A stretch of 64,000 bases of DNA from an uncultured Myroides sp. (GTDB taxonomy: Bacteria > Bacteroidota > Bacteroidia > Flavobacteriales > Flavobacteriaceae). The notes beneath the pieces were generated by a model. It saw nothing but the letters and a program-made list of their open reading frames with translations, was not told where the DNA came from and searched no databases. A program made the translations under genes and the position numbers. Positions 28,552-37,073 of the stretch are shown one piece after another (positions within the stretch are counted from its first letter, which is position 1; each line of letters starts with the position of its first letter). The DNA lies in assembly GCA_913777665.1 (NCBI GenBank), contig CAJYTF010000005.1, positions 1 to 64,000 on the forward strand. The letters run 5' to 3'.

Positions 28552-28905
28552 CTAATCTAAAAAAATGCCTGTTATCAATGAGCTAATTATATATATAAAT
28601 ACATCATAAGTAAAAACACCTTTTAAATCTCCTGACATTAAAGCAAATGTTACACAAATACCAAAAACAGATATACCTATCAATATAATTTTTTTGAGAG
28701 AAATTGATATAGTTTCTTCTTGTAAAGACTTAAATATAAGAGCGTAAAAAGCATACGTTGGTAAAGAAAATACAAAACCGAAAAGAAAACCTATCGCTAG
28801 TAATTCAATACTTTCATTATGAAGTATTTTAGTTAAAAGCAAAGGTAAAAGCAAAGTTGCAGACCTATGTTTAAATAAATAATTCCATTGCATTTTTGGT
28901 TTCAT
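28552..28905 (-). CDS. Small hypothetical membrane protein
   Basis: A 117-residue protein with about four hydrophobic segments (near 13-30, 33-57, 72-88 and 95-115) and few charged residues between. I do not recognise the family. It sits 22 bp upstream of menC on the same strand. The intergenic bases 28906-29054 contain a small inverted repeat (28996-29003 with 29009-29016) that lacks a T tract on either strand. Confidence 0.55.
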   Translation of the reverse strand: MKPKMQWNYLFKHRSATLLLPLLLTKILHNESIELLAIGFLFGFVFSLPTYAFYALIFKSLQEETISISLKKIILIGISVFGICVTFALMSGDLKGVFTYDVFIYIISSLITGIFLD

Positions 28906-29054
28906 TATATTGTTTTTTTGGAAAGAAACTGTCTGAATTTATTTTTCCTGCTATTTCGAACTCCTTTTATAATCAAATATGTAAATACTATTGAGAAGCT
29001 GAAACAAGTTCAGCTTGAAAAAAAAGGAAAGATTAAGACATTTGCCTAATATCA

Positions 29055-29732
29055 TTAAACTTCCATTGAATTACCCACAGGCAATAAAATCAGTTCTTTG
29101 TGTTTATTGGCAAATTTCTGTTTTGCTACTTCATGGTCAATTTTTATGTATCCGAATGTATCGTAATGATATCCCAAAATAGTGGTAACTTCTAAAAATT
29201 CGGCTGCAATGGCAGCATCATCAACATCCATTGTAAAATTATCGCCAATTGGTAAAATAGCTAAATCTAAAGAATTTCGCATAGAAATCAACTTCATATC
29301 GTACGTTAACGCAGTATCGCCGGCAATGTAAACGTTCTTATTATCGGCTTCAATCACAAAACCACCTGGTTGTCCGCCATAAGTTCCATCGGGAAAACTA
29401 CTTGAATGTATGGCATTAACATACTTTACTTTACCAAAATTAAACTGCCAAGAACCTCCGTGATTCATTGGATGCGTTTTAAAGCCTTTTGCTTCGTAAT
29501 ATCCGGCAATTTCGGCATTAGAAACAATAATAGCTCCAGTATTTGTTGCTATGGTTTCAACATCTAAAATATGGTCACCATGTGCGTGTGTAATTAAGAT
29601 ATAATCGGCTTTTAAAGAATTTACATCGATATGTTTTGCCAGTTCGTTAGCAGAAATAAAAGGATCTACAATGATGTTTGTTCCGTTCACTTCAATTCCT
29701 AATGACGCATGTCCGTAATAAGTTATTTTCAT
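29055..29732 (-). CDS. Metal-dependent hydrolase, UPF0173 metallo-beta-lactamase family
   Basis: A 225-residue protein starting MKITYYGHASLGIEVNGTNIIVDPF. LITHAHGDHILD is the metal site, with further ligands in NHGGSW, AGDTAL and GYHYDT. The short single-domain form matches the UPF0173 family, whose substrate is unknown. It is 4 bp from menA on the same strand and widely linked to it in this group of bacteria, though not a known menaquinone enzyme. Confidence 0.88.
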   Translation of the reverse strand: MKITYYGHASLGIEVNGTNIIVDPFISANELAKHIDVNSLKADYILITHAHGDHILDVETIATNTGAIIVSNAEIAGYYEAKGFKTHPMNHGGSWQFNFGKVKYVNAIHSSSFPDGTYGGQPGGFVIEADNKNVYIAGDTALTYDMKLISMRNSLDLAILPIGDNFTMDVDDAAIAAEFLEVTTILGYHYDTFGYIKIDHEVAKQKFANKHKELILLPVGNSMEV

Positions 29733-29736
29733 AGTT

Positions 29737-30642
29737 TTAATTTAAAATTATAGCAATTGAGAATAATAAAGATATAAAAAATGTGGTTAATGCAATGCGT
29801 TTTAACTCGGGATCTAAATCTCGCGGATTTTTTGTTTTTGCTACAACTCCGATATTTTTAAACAGCGGAATCAATGCCAAAATGTAAGCAAACTGATACC
29901 ATTTTGTAAAACTTCCAATAGCATACGTATTGAACAAGATAATTGATGCAATAATTAGAAAAAAGTGATACGTTTTTGCTTTATTATAACCCATTTTTAC
30001 CACCAGCGTATTTTTATTCATGGCAGCATCATTTTCAACATCGCGCATATTGTTCATATTCAGCACCGCTGTACTTAAAAAACCTACAGCAACTGCAGGA
30101 AAAAGCACTTTTAAATCTAACAAATGCGTGTATAAATAATAACTGCCCAATGTGCTTACCAAACCAAAAAACACAAATACAAAAACATCGCCTAAGCCAC
30201 GATACCCGTAAGCCGATGAACCAACCGTGTATTTAATTGCCGCACCGATACAGGCAACTGCCAACACCAAATAAATAACCGCTTGAACAAAATTTTCTTT
30301 ACCAAATGAAAAATAAACAACAGTAACCGAAGAAATCATTCCTAAAACAGCTGTGACAATGATTGCCTTTTTCATTGCTGCTTTCGTAATTTCACCGCTT
30401 TGAATAGCACGTTGTGGTCCTACCCTGTTTTCGTTATCGGTTCCTTTAACGGCATCGCCATAATCGTTTGCGTAATTAGATAGTACCTGAAAAAATAAGG
30501 TTGTAAGTAAACACAAACCGAAAATAAGCCAGAATTTTGAGTGTGACGGAACTGCCTGATAAGCGCAAGCACTACCTAAAATAATGCCCGAAACAGATAA
30601 CGGCAAGGTGCGTAAACGCGCGGCTTTAATCCATTTTTTCAT
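29737..30642 (-). CDS. menA: 1,4-Dihydroxy-2-naphthoate prenyltransferase
   Basis: A 301-residue UbiA-superfamily membrane protein with eight or nine helices. The two metal-binding aspartate motifs are NYANDYGDAVKGTD near residue 60 and NNMRDVENDAAMNK near 195. It prenylates DHNA to demethylmenaquinone. Its start overlaps the end of the alpha/beta hydrolase gene by 17 bp, so the genes are probably translated together. Confidence 0.92.
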   Translation of the reverse strand: MKKWIKAARLRTLPLSVSGIILGSACAYQAVPSHSKFWLIFGLCLLTTLFFQVLSNYANDYGDAVKGTDNENRVGPQRAIQSGEITKAAMKKAIIVTAVLGMISSVTVVYFSFGKENFVQAVIYLVLAVACIGAAIKYTVGSSAYGYRGLGDVFVFVFFGLVSTLGSYYLYTHLLDLKVLFPAVAVGFLSTAVLNMNNMRDVENDAAMNKNTLVVKMGYNKAKTYHFFLIIASIILFNTYAIGSFTKWYQFAYILALIPLFKNIGVVAKTKNPRDLDPELKRIALTTFFISLLFSIAIILN

Positions 30643-31420
30643 GCAGATGTGTATTTACAAATTGAGTAATCGCTGAAAAAACCAGTTCTTTTTGTTCTTT
30701 GTGAGCGGTATGTTTGGCGTTTGTAACAATTAACTTTTCGACAATTCCAGATGATCTATCAAAGGCATTAACCTGATTCATAGATCCAAATTCATCAAAT
30801 TCGCCTTGAATTACCAATGTAGGAACAGTAATTTTTGGAATAAAATGTTCGATATTCCAAGTTTGATGTTCATCTGAAAGCCACGTTTTTGTCCAAGCGT
30901 AGTATAAATCATAAACTTTATCGCCATGATATTTTTGTAAAGCTTTAGCGATTTGAGTTGTTTCCAATATATTTTCGGCTTCAACAATTCCTTTCAACGT
31001 TTCAGCTTCAATCAACACATGAACACCTTCAATAATCAGCAATTCCAGATCGTTTGGAAACATTCCTGCAAAAATGGTAGCAACCGAAGCTCCGTCTGAA
31101 AATCCGAACAAAATAGGTTTTTCAACCTGCCAATAATTCAAAAGATCCTTTAAAATATCTGCTTCTTGTTCTAAATAATTAATTGGTCTTTTAACGGTAT
31201 AATTGTCCGATTTTCCGTAACCGCGTCGATCATAAGCAATTACATTACAGTTTAATTCCTTTGCCAATTCTTCGGGCCATTCACGCCATAAAACCGTGCA
31301 ACCCAACGAATCGTGCAATAAAACAATAGTGTTTCGCGGGTTTTCTACTTCCCACTTTTTAAAATATATGTTCGATGTTTGTATAAAAACAGTTTGTTCG
31401 TGCGAACGTATTACATCCAT
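30626..31420 (-). CDS. Alpha/beta hydrolase, possible MenH
   Basis: A 264-residue alpha/beta hydrolase: LLHDSLGCTVLWREWPEELA oxyanion region, YDRRGYGKS, nucleophile elbow GFSDGA (near Ser113), a late aspartate in GEFDEFG and the C-terminal histidine in AKHTAHKEQ. Overlap with menA raises the possibility that it is the SHCHC synthase MenH, but the sequence does not settle the substrate. Its start overlaps the PH-domain gene end by 10 bp. Confidence 0.75.
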   Translation of the reverse strand: MDVIRSHEQTVFIQTSNIYFKKWEVENPRNTIVLLHDSLGCTVLWREWPEELAKELNCNVIAYDRRGYGKSDNYTVKRPINYLEQEADILKDLLNYWQVEKPILFGFSDGASVATIFAGMFPNDLELLIIEGVHVLIEAETLKGIVEAENILETTQIAKALQKYHGDKVYDLYYAWTKTWLSDEHQTWNIEHFIPKITVPTLVIQGEFDEFGSMNQVNAFDRSSGIVEKLIVTNAKHTAHKEQKELVFSAITQFVNTHLHEKMD

Positions 31421-32925
31421 GAATGTTTGTTTTTTTCTATTTTATAAAGAATTTCGTTAACCATTCGCTGTAGCATATTAAAATCGTAATAATACAAAGT
31501 AACTATGCCGGCAGCGGTGTACAAATTTAACGAACCTATTTGTCTTTTCTCTTGAAAATAACTTTGAGAAATGGAAACTTTTTGAATTTTATCGATTGGA
31601 AGATAAGTGGTAGAAATATCCCAAATTCCGCTTTTAAGAATTACAAAATCATCTTTAAAAATCATTTTTTCGTTTTTGTATCCCATGTAGATTAACAGAC
31701 AACCTAAAATAAAAAACGGCAGAATAACCCAACTAAAAAGTAAAGAATCGGTAAAATATAATATTGTTAATGCAATGATTGCAGGTATGCAAAGTATCGC
31801 TATTTTAATTGCTAAAACTCGAATATGAGGTTTGTATCCGTTCTTTACATCAATTAAATTATTACTAAAAATAACATTAAACAATGTATTTAATTCCAAA
31901 TAATTAGCTCCAGGAATAATTAATCCTTTTTTCTTTTTATTATCTTCGTTTGATTCGACTTGTTTGATTTTAACTTCAAACAAATTCATCAACTTTTGAA
32001 AGTAATTTTGCTGAAATTGAAACATTTGCACTTTGTTTGCAGGTACCGAAATAATATGCGAATCTGTTAAACCATAAGAAGCTGTAAGGTGTTTGTCTTT
32101 TAAATTTATCTGATAGTTGTAGTAAGTTAGTAAGGTTCTTGCCAAATTGAAAATCACCACCAAAGCTATCAATCCAAAAAACAGGGCAACACCTACCAAA
32201 CCTAAATATTGATCGTACGAAGCTTCAAAAATATCATCGTAAACAGAAGCATCATCTTTATAGAAAAAATCTTGCAACTGATCAATTATCTGAAACGAGA
32301 AGGCAATCAACAAACCGAATGTCTGCAAATAATTACGAGTTAATCCGATTTTTATCAGACTGATCAAACTTATTTTTATTTTATCATTTGGCTGATCTTC
32401 AATTATTACTTGTTGATTTTCATCTGATAAAATAGTTGTTGATTCCTGATTTGTTTCAACCGAAGAAGTCAGCACGTCTTTCAATGCCAAAGCTTTTTGA
32501 AAATCAATTCCGTTGATTTCAATTTCGGTAGATGAGCTTCCGGCGGTATCGATATTCACCAAATAAAGTCCGATAATTTTGTGTGTAAACTTCTGATTGA
32601 GATTAACTTCGTGTATTTTATCGAGCTTTACAACCGTTGTAGATTTGTTTAACCAACCTTTTTTAATAATTAGTTCATCGCCAACAACCTGATACGAAAA
32701 ATAGAAGTAATTGATTAATTTTGTTACAAAGGTCGCCAGAATAATCACACCAATAACCGCAAAAAAGTACCAACTTTTAAATTCGCGTTTTACCACCATT
32801 AAAGCAATTATAGGCCATGCGGCACGAGCAACCGTGTACAATGTAGTTCCTAAAACTAAAAACAGGGCTTTTTTGTCGAGTTTATTTGGAAGCGAAAAGT
32901 TATGACTGATTTTCTGACTCATCAT
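31411..32925 (-). CDS. PH domain (bPH2/YdbT-like) membrane protein
   Basis: A 504-residue membrane protein with several paired helices (near 20-70, 190-270, 350-405) separated by PH-like beta segments: DELIIKKGWLNKSTTVVKLDKIHEVNLNQ, GLTDSHIISVPANKVQMFQF and KSGIWDISTTYLPIDKIQKVSISQS. The repeat of three such units matches YdbT. The start overlaps the end of the smaller PH-domain gene by 26 bp. YdbS/YdbT proteins sit in the cytoplasmic membrane and influence envelope stress tolerance in other bacteria. Confidence 0.82.
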   Translation of the reverse strand: MMSQKISHNFSLPNKLDKKALFLVLGTTLYTVARAAWPIIALMVVKREFKSWYFFAVIGVIILATFVTKLINYFYFSYQVVGDELIIKKGWLNKSTTVVKLDKIHEVNLNQKFTHKIIGLYLVNIDTAGSSSTEIEINGIDFQKALALKDVLTSSVETNQESTTILSDENQQVIIEDQPNDKIKISLISLIKIGLTRNYLQTFGLLIAFSFQIIDQLQDFFYKDDASVYDDIFEASYDQYLGLVGVALFFGLIALVVIFNLARTLLTYYNYQINLKDKHLTASYGLTDSHIISVPANKVQMFQFQQNYFQKLMNLFEVKIKQVESNEDNKKKKGLIIPGANYLELNTLFNVIFSNNLIDVKNGYKPHIRVLAIKIAILCIPAIIALTILYFTDSLLFSWVILPFFILGCLLIYMGYKNEKMIFKDDFVILKSGIWDISTTYLPIDKIQKVSISQSYFQEKRQIGSLNLYTAAGIVTLYYYDFNMLQRMVNEILYKIEKNKHSWM

Positions 32926-33424
32926 TTAACTCTTGAATGCGGTTCATTAAAAAACTTTTCCATCTTTCGGCTTCTTCCAAAGTAAGTCCTGGAATTGAAA
33001 TATCCGAGAAATTATTAGCTGCTGTGTACATTACCAAGGTTGCCAACCCTAACTTTTTAGCATACCAACCTTGCTTTATAACCACATGCTGCAACCGAAT
33101 GTAAGGTGAAATATGTGTAGATTTAAAGATTAATCCTTTCTTAAAAAGTACATCGTGCTGGCGAAAAGCATATTTCTTTTTTTTGTAAGATAATAACGGC
33201 AATAAAACCAACAGACCAGTAAGTACAAGAATTGGAACAATTGCATAAAATTTTTCGATTTCATCAATCAGAAAAAATAAAGCAACACAAACTCCAACAC
33301 CTAAAACTAAAGTAACCAGTGAATTAAGCAGTACTATTTTTTTATAATTATTATGTAAACCTGAAAATGTAATTTCCTGATATTGTGGAATTTCATCCAG
33401 TTCAACTAAAGTATTTTCGAACAT
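32900..33424 (-). CDS. PH domain (YdbS-like) membrane protein
   Basis: A 174-residue protein with two helices (about 32-75) and one bPH2 domain with the signature FRQHDVLFKKGLIFKSTHISPYIRLQHVVIKQ. The pairing of YdbS and YdbT type genes with overlap is conserved, so they probably form a complex. This is the first gene of the minus-strand run ending near 29055. Confidence 0.82.
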   Translation of the reverse strand: MFENTLVELDEIPQYQEITFSGLHNNYKKIVLLNSLVTLVLGVGVCVALFFLIDEIEKFYAIVPILVLTGLLVLLPLLSYKKKKYAFRQHDVLFKKGLIFKSTHISPYIRLQHVVIKQGWYAKKLGLATLVMYTAANNFSDISIPGLTLEEAERWKSFLMNRIQELNDESENQS

Positions 33425-33522
33425 AAGTTTTAATTTGTTTAAAGAGTATTATCTCTTTAAGTAATAATGGTAAAGTTAATAAAATTAAGTGTATTTTGTT
33501 TAAGATCGTTCACATTATAGCA

Positions 33523-33556
33523 CAAAAAAAGAGTTCAACATTACACTGAACTCCTT
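33523..33556 (-). terminator. Intrinsic terminator of the META lipoprotein gene
   Basis: GAGTTCA (33531-33537) pairs with TGAACTC (33547-33553). Read on the minus strand the stem is followed by seven T (bases 33530-33524). Confidence 0.7.
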
Positions 33557-33578
33557 TAATTTTAATTAGAAATAATAA

Positions 33579-34031
33579 TTATTTCTTTTTAATATAAGTT
33601 GCAATTACTTTATTATTTGCATCTAACAATTGCAGTTGATCTTTTTTAATTTGAATTGATTTTGCAGTACCAAACGGAACGCTGTAAATTAAATGTTTCA
33701 TTTCTTCGCCACAATAACGCATGGTTGACATGCCTTTATCAAAACTTACTTTATTGTTTGAAACGTTAAATTCGCCTCCTTGACCGTTACAACCATCGCT
33801 TGCACCGTAATTAGCATCTTGAAACGATAAAACCAATTCTTTTTGCTCATCGGTTGGAACAAAATCTCTGTTTTGAATATCTAATCTTTTTAAAACCCAA
33901 GAAGTATTATTAAGTGTATTCTTAATTTCTTCTGAAGTTGCTTTTTTAGAATCAAAATTTTGTGAACTTCCGCAAGAAGTTATTCCTAAGGTAAAAACGG
34001 ATACCAATGCTATTGTGACAATTTTTTTCAT
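33579..34031 (-). CDS. META domain (HslJ-like) lipoprotein
   Basis: A 150-residue protein with a lipobox GITSCGSS (Cys20). The mature part has a META-like pattern: NTSWVLKRLDIQNRDFV, YGASDGCNGQGGEFNV and FDKGMSTMRYCGEEM. META proteins are envelope proteins of unclear role, HslJ being tied to novobiocin resistance in E. coli. It lies downstream of the beta-barrel gene on the same strand, 21 bp away. Confidence 0.82.
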   Translation of the reverse strand: MKKIVTIALVSVFTLGITSCGSSQNFDSKKATSEEIKNTLNNTSWVLKRLDIQNRDFVPTDEQKELVLSFQDANYGASDGCNGQGGEFNVSNNKVSFDKGMSTMRYCGEEMKHLIYSVPFGTAKSIQIKKDQLQLLDANNKVIATYIKKK

Positions 34032-34052
34032 TTGATTTTTATTTCAAATATA

Positions 34053-34538
34053 CTACTTTTTCTTTTTTAAACTGAAACCATAAGCTAAACGAAGCGCAAT
34101 TTGATCGGTTTCGTAATCGCTGTAATGTTCATATCGCACACTAGCGTCTAAAAATTTGTTGGCAAACCCGAAAACAGGTGCTAAAATTAACGAATTATCA
34201 ATATTTCCATTAACTCCAAACGCAGCACCGGCTTCGCCCATTAAGTAAAACTGATTTCCAAGAAAATATTTAAAACCTAATTTTGCCGGTACAAAACCAA
34301 CTTCTTCAGGTTCTGCGAACATATGTGTATAACCCGATGTTAATGTTATAGATGTTTTTTGAGTAAAATCGTACTGTGCACGGGCATCGATACCAACACT
34401 TCCGTCGTAAGCACCATCGGTAGGAAATCCACCATTTAAACCAAAACCTAATCTAAACCCTTTGTTGTATTCTGTTTGACTAAATGCTGCCGAACCTATA
34501 AATAAAGTTGCAACAGCGGTATAAAAAATCTTTTTCAT
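34053..34538 (-). CDS. Small outer-membrane beta-barrel protein
   Basis: A 161-residue protein with a signal peptide (MKKIFYTAVATLFIGSAAFSQ). The remainder alternates hydrophobic and polar residues with aromatic girdle residues and ends YGFSLKKKK. GFRLGFGLNGGFPTDGAYDGSVGIDARAQYDF is a typical strand pattern, which suggests an 8-stranded barrel. No closer family is recognised. The start lies 82 bp from the divergent MATE gene. Confidence 0.72.
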   Translation of the reverse strand: MKKIFYTAVATLFIGSAAFSQTEYNKGFRLGFGLNGGFPTDGAYDGSVGIDARAQYDFTQKTSITLTSGYTHMFAEPEEVGFVPAKLGFKYFLGNQFYLMGEAGAAFGVNGNIDNSLILAPVFGFANKFLDASVRYEHYSDYETDQIALRLAYGFSLKKKK

Positions 34539-34573
34539 AATTTCTATCTTTTTTAAGAAGATCTATTCAACTG

Positions 34574-34607
34574 TTGTGCCATTCCTGATTTTATATAAAT
34601 ATCTTTG
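34574..34607 (+). promoter_or_regulatory. Promoter of the MATE gene
   Basis: TTG at 34574-34576 and TATCTTTG at 34600-34607 are 23 bases apart. The predicted transcript start is only a few bases before ATG 34620, giving a very short leader. The box overlaps a TTG codon at 34605 that would extend the reading frame, so that extension is excluded. Confidence 0.6.
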
Positions 34608-34619
34608 CAAAAAAATTTG

Positions 34620-36002
34620 ATGGATCTTAAAAAATATACCCAAGAATTCGGTTATAATTTTAAATTGGCATACCCGATTATCCTAGCAATGCTGGGACAT
34701 ACCGTTGTAGGAATTGTTGATAATATTATGGTTGGAAAAATTGGTGCTACAGAATTGGCTGCTGCGTCACTTGCTAATAGTTTTATATTCATTGCATTAT
34801 CTGTAGGTGTGGGATTTTCCACAGCCATAACTCCATTAATAGCTGCATCAGACACTGAGAATGATATCATTAAAGGCAGAAATGTATTTGTAAACGGTGT
34901 TTTTTTATGTACGCTTTTAGGTTTGATATTATTCGCATTGCTGTTCTTTTTAAAACCATTTATCGATTTAATGAATCAGCCTGCTGATGTTACCCAAATG
35001 GCAAAACCGTTTTTAGATGTAGTGGCACTTTCGTTGATTCCATTAGTTATTTACCAAGGATTTAAGCAGTTTGCCGACGGAAAATCGCAGACAAAATATT
35101 CTATGTACGCAACCATAATTGCAAATGCCGTGAACCTACTTTTTAATTATCTTTTAATTTATGGTGTGTGGATTTTCCCCGAAATGGGTATGATGGGCGC
35201 CGCATACGGAACGCTAATATCCCGTATTGTTATGCTTATATACTTTATTGTGGTAATGCATCGTTTGGATATTTTTAAACCTTATCTGGAAAAATTATCG
35301 TTGAAAGAAATCAATCTAAAAACATCAAAATACATTGCGAGTATTGGTATTCCATCGTCTATGCAGTCTTTATTTGAAGTGGCTTTGTTTACCGGAGCCG
35401 TTTGGATTTCGGGAATGTTAGGAACCCAAGCACAGGCTGCAAACCAGATTGCGCTTTCAATGGCATCTATGACTTTTATGTTTGCATCTGGTTTAAGTGT
35501 TGCAGCAATGATACGTGTTGGAAACCAGAAAGGATTGAAAGATTATGTTAAAATGGAAACCGTAGCAAAATCAATTATGTTGATGACGTTTATTTTATAT
35601 TCTGGATTTGCTTTGTTTTTTATGATTTTCCATAATTACATTCCGTTGCTTTTCTTGAATAATAACGATCCGAATCAATTAGTAATGAATCAGCAGGTAA
35701 TAGAAATCGCAGGAAAACTATTGTTGATCGCAGCTATTTTTCAGATATCAGACGGAATTCAAGTAACAGCTTTAGGCACTTTAAGAGGCTTGCAAGATGT
35801 AAATTTACCAATGGTTATCACATTCATCTCCTATTGGGTAATTGGTTTTCCATTGTGTATTTATATGGCATTGTACACACCTTTAAAAGCCGAAGGTATT
35901 TGGTACGGATTATTGGGCGGTTTAACGGTAGCCGCAATTTTTTCGTATCTTCGCTTCAATTTCATGGCAAAAAAATACATTAATAATAACATAAAAATTT
36001 AA
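34620..36002 (+). CDS. MATE family multidrug efflux transporter
   Basis: A 460-residue membrane protein of 12 helices. MLGHTVVGIVDNIMVGKIGATELAAASLANS and the matching second-half segment (IPSSMQSLFEVALFTGAVWISGMLGTQAQAANQIALSMASM) give the MATE two-fold pseudo-repeat. It exports cationic drugs using a sodium or proton gradient. The start is ATG 34620 because the promoter -7 box covers the earlier possible start. The next small gene begins 3 bp downstream. Confidence 0.92.
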   Translation: MDLKKYTQEFGYNFKLAYPIILAMLGHTVVGIVDNIMVGKIGATELAAASLANSFIFIALSVGVGFSTAITPLIAASDTENDIIKGRNVFVNGVFLCTLLGLILFALLFFLKPFIDLMNQPADVTQMAKPFLDVVALSLIPLVIYQGFKQFADGKSQTKYSMYATIIANAVNLLFNYLLIYGVWIFPEMGMMGAAYGTLISRIVMLIYFIVVMHRLDIFKPYLEKLSLKEINLKTSKYIASIGIPSSMQSLFEVALFTGAVWISGMLGTQAQAANQIALSMASMTFMFASGLSVAAMIRVGNQKGLKDYVKMETVAKSIMLMTFILYSGFALFFMIFHNYIPLLFLNNNDPNQLVMNQQVIEIAGKLLLIAAIFQISDGIQVTALGTLRGLQDVNLPMVITFISYWVIGFPLCIYMALYTPLKAEGIWYGLLGGLTVAAIFSYLRFNFMAKKYINNNIKI

Positions 36003-36005
36003 AGA

Positions 36006-36239
36006 ATGGATTTACCAAAATTTGTTTTAGCTGATAATACCGATTTCCCCGATAATTTATTTGTGATACATTTAGAATATCCTCGTTTTATTATTGATTT
36101 AGAAACAGAAGATATTGAGTTTTTAGAAGAATTAGACGAATCTGAAGAAGTTGAAATTAAAGAAGAAATGGATCGTTTGATTGATCTTGCCAGTGAATTT
36201 TACGAAAGAGAAATTACCCGTTTTGCTGAAGAGGAATAA
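36006..36239 (+). CDS. Small acidic hypothetical protein
   Basis: A 77-residue, strongly acidic protein: LADNTDFPDNLFVIHLEYPRFIIDLETEDIEFLEELD followed by a Glu-rich helix. There is no signal peptide or membrane helix. I recall similar short acidic proteins as conserved hypotheticals in this family. It starts 3 bp after the MATE gene and is probably in its transcript. Function unknown. Confidence 0.65.
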   Translation: MDLPKFVLADNTDFPDNLFVIHLEYPRFIIDLETEDIEFLEELDESEEVEIKEEMDRLIDLASEFYEREITRFAEEE

Positions 36240-36240
36240 A

Positions 36241-36600
36241 GATCATCCATTTACGCCACAATCATCTTATTTTAAGTTAGCTAATAAATTAATCTTTTTG
36301 AAACTAAGAATATCAAGTGAGTTATCAACATCTAACAATTTAATAGAATTCCAAAACGATTCAATAATAAAAATTATTGAACACTTAACAGTATTTGGAG
36401 TTAATGATGGAGGAAGAACGGCACGAAGAAACAGTAATTTAGATACAGATACTATTTATATATCTAATTTAAAAAACAATAGCTATCAAATATATGCAAA
36501 CGGTAAACTTTTAAAAACAAGTAATCAAAAATCAGTGATTATTAACGAAAGTTACTTTTACAAAATAAAGAACGTTACCGAAATGGTATATGCTAAATAA
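36241..36600 (+). pseudogene. Possible 5'-truncated gene remnant
   Basis: An open frame running to 36600 gives about 119 residues after the stop of the acidic gene (DHPFTPQSSYFKLANKL... to ...VTEMVYAK), with no in-frame ATG or GTG; the only early candidates are TTG codons inside the previous gene. Composition is protein-like with regular hydrophobic strands (TDTIYISNLKN, YQIYANGKLL). No family is recognised. It may be the tail of a gene that lost its start, or a false frame. Confidence 0.3.
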
Positions 36601-36603
36601 TCT

Positions 36604-37068
36604 TTATAATGAAAGCCCAAAACCTACTCCATTTTGGTTGGATATTAACTTATATTCAACCTTTGGTGTATTGTTATAGCTGTTAACCGATTTTTTAATA
36701 TCTCTGTTGCCACTGCTGGCAAGAACAATTCCGCCACCAATTAATCCGGCACCAACAACTGGCAATACAACACTTGCCTTTTCTTTTCCGGTTGTACCAC
36801 CAACATTATAAATTTGCGCTGCACTAATACCTAAGCAAACTCCACCTGCAAATGACATTACGGTTGCAAAACCACGTTTGCTTCTACCTTTTTGAAAAAT
36901 TTGATACGATTTATAATCGGTAGAAATTTGCTTTTTAAAATCGTTCATGGAAATTTTTTCTCCGTCAAGCGTTGCTGTGTATCCTAAAAAACTTTTCTTA
37001 ATATCAAGATGTTGTGCGTTTGATGCAAAAGAAATTAATAAGATAAAGTAAAATAAAATTGTTTTCAT
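36604..37068 (-). CDS. Exported hypothetical protein
   Basis: A 154-residue protein with a signal peptide (MKTILFYFILLISFASNAQ). The middle has a glycine-rich hydrophobic stretch (ATVMSFAGGVCLGISAAQIYNVGG and VVLPVVGAGLIGGGIVLASS) that may form a membrane hairpin, and the C-terminus has strand-like segments. No family recognised. It lies 5 bp downstream of the acyltransferase gene on the same strand, so co-transcription is likely. Confidence 0.6.
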   Translation of the reverse strand: MKTILFYFILLISFASNAQHLDIKKSFLGYTATLDGEKISMNDFKKQISTDYKSYQIFQKGRSKRGFATVMSFAGGVCLGISAAQIYNVGGTTGKEKASVVLPVVGAGLIGGGIVLASSGNRDIKKSVNSYNNTPKVEYKLISNQNGVGFGLSL

Positions 37069-37073
37069 TATGG

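Noticed and set aside
28996..29016. Inverted repeat AAGCTGAA/TTCAGCTT between the MBL hydrolase and a small membrane gene
   Set aside because: Eight-base arms with a T run on the wrong side for a terminator on the minus strand; no other support.
34605..34619. TTG-initiated extension of the MATE gene
   Set aside because: The TTG is part of the -7 promoter box TATCTTTG, so it is not transcribed into the message.
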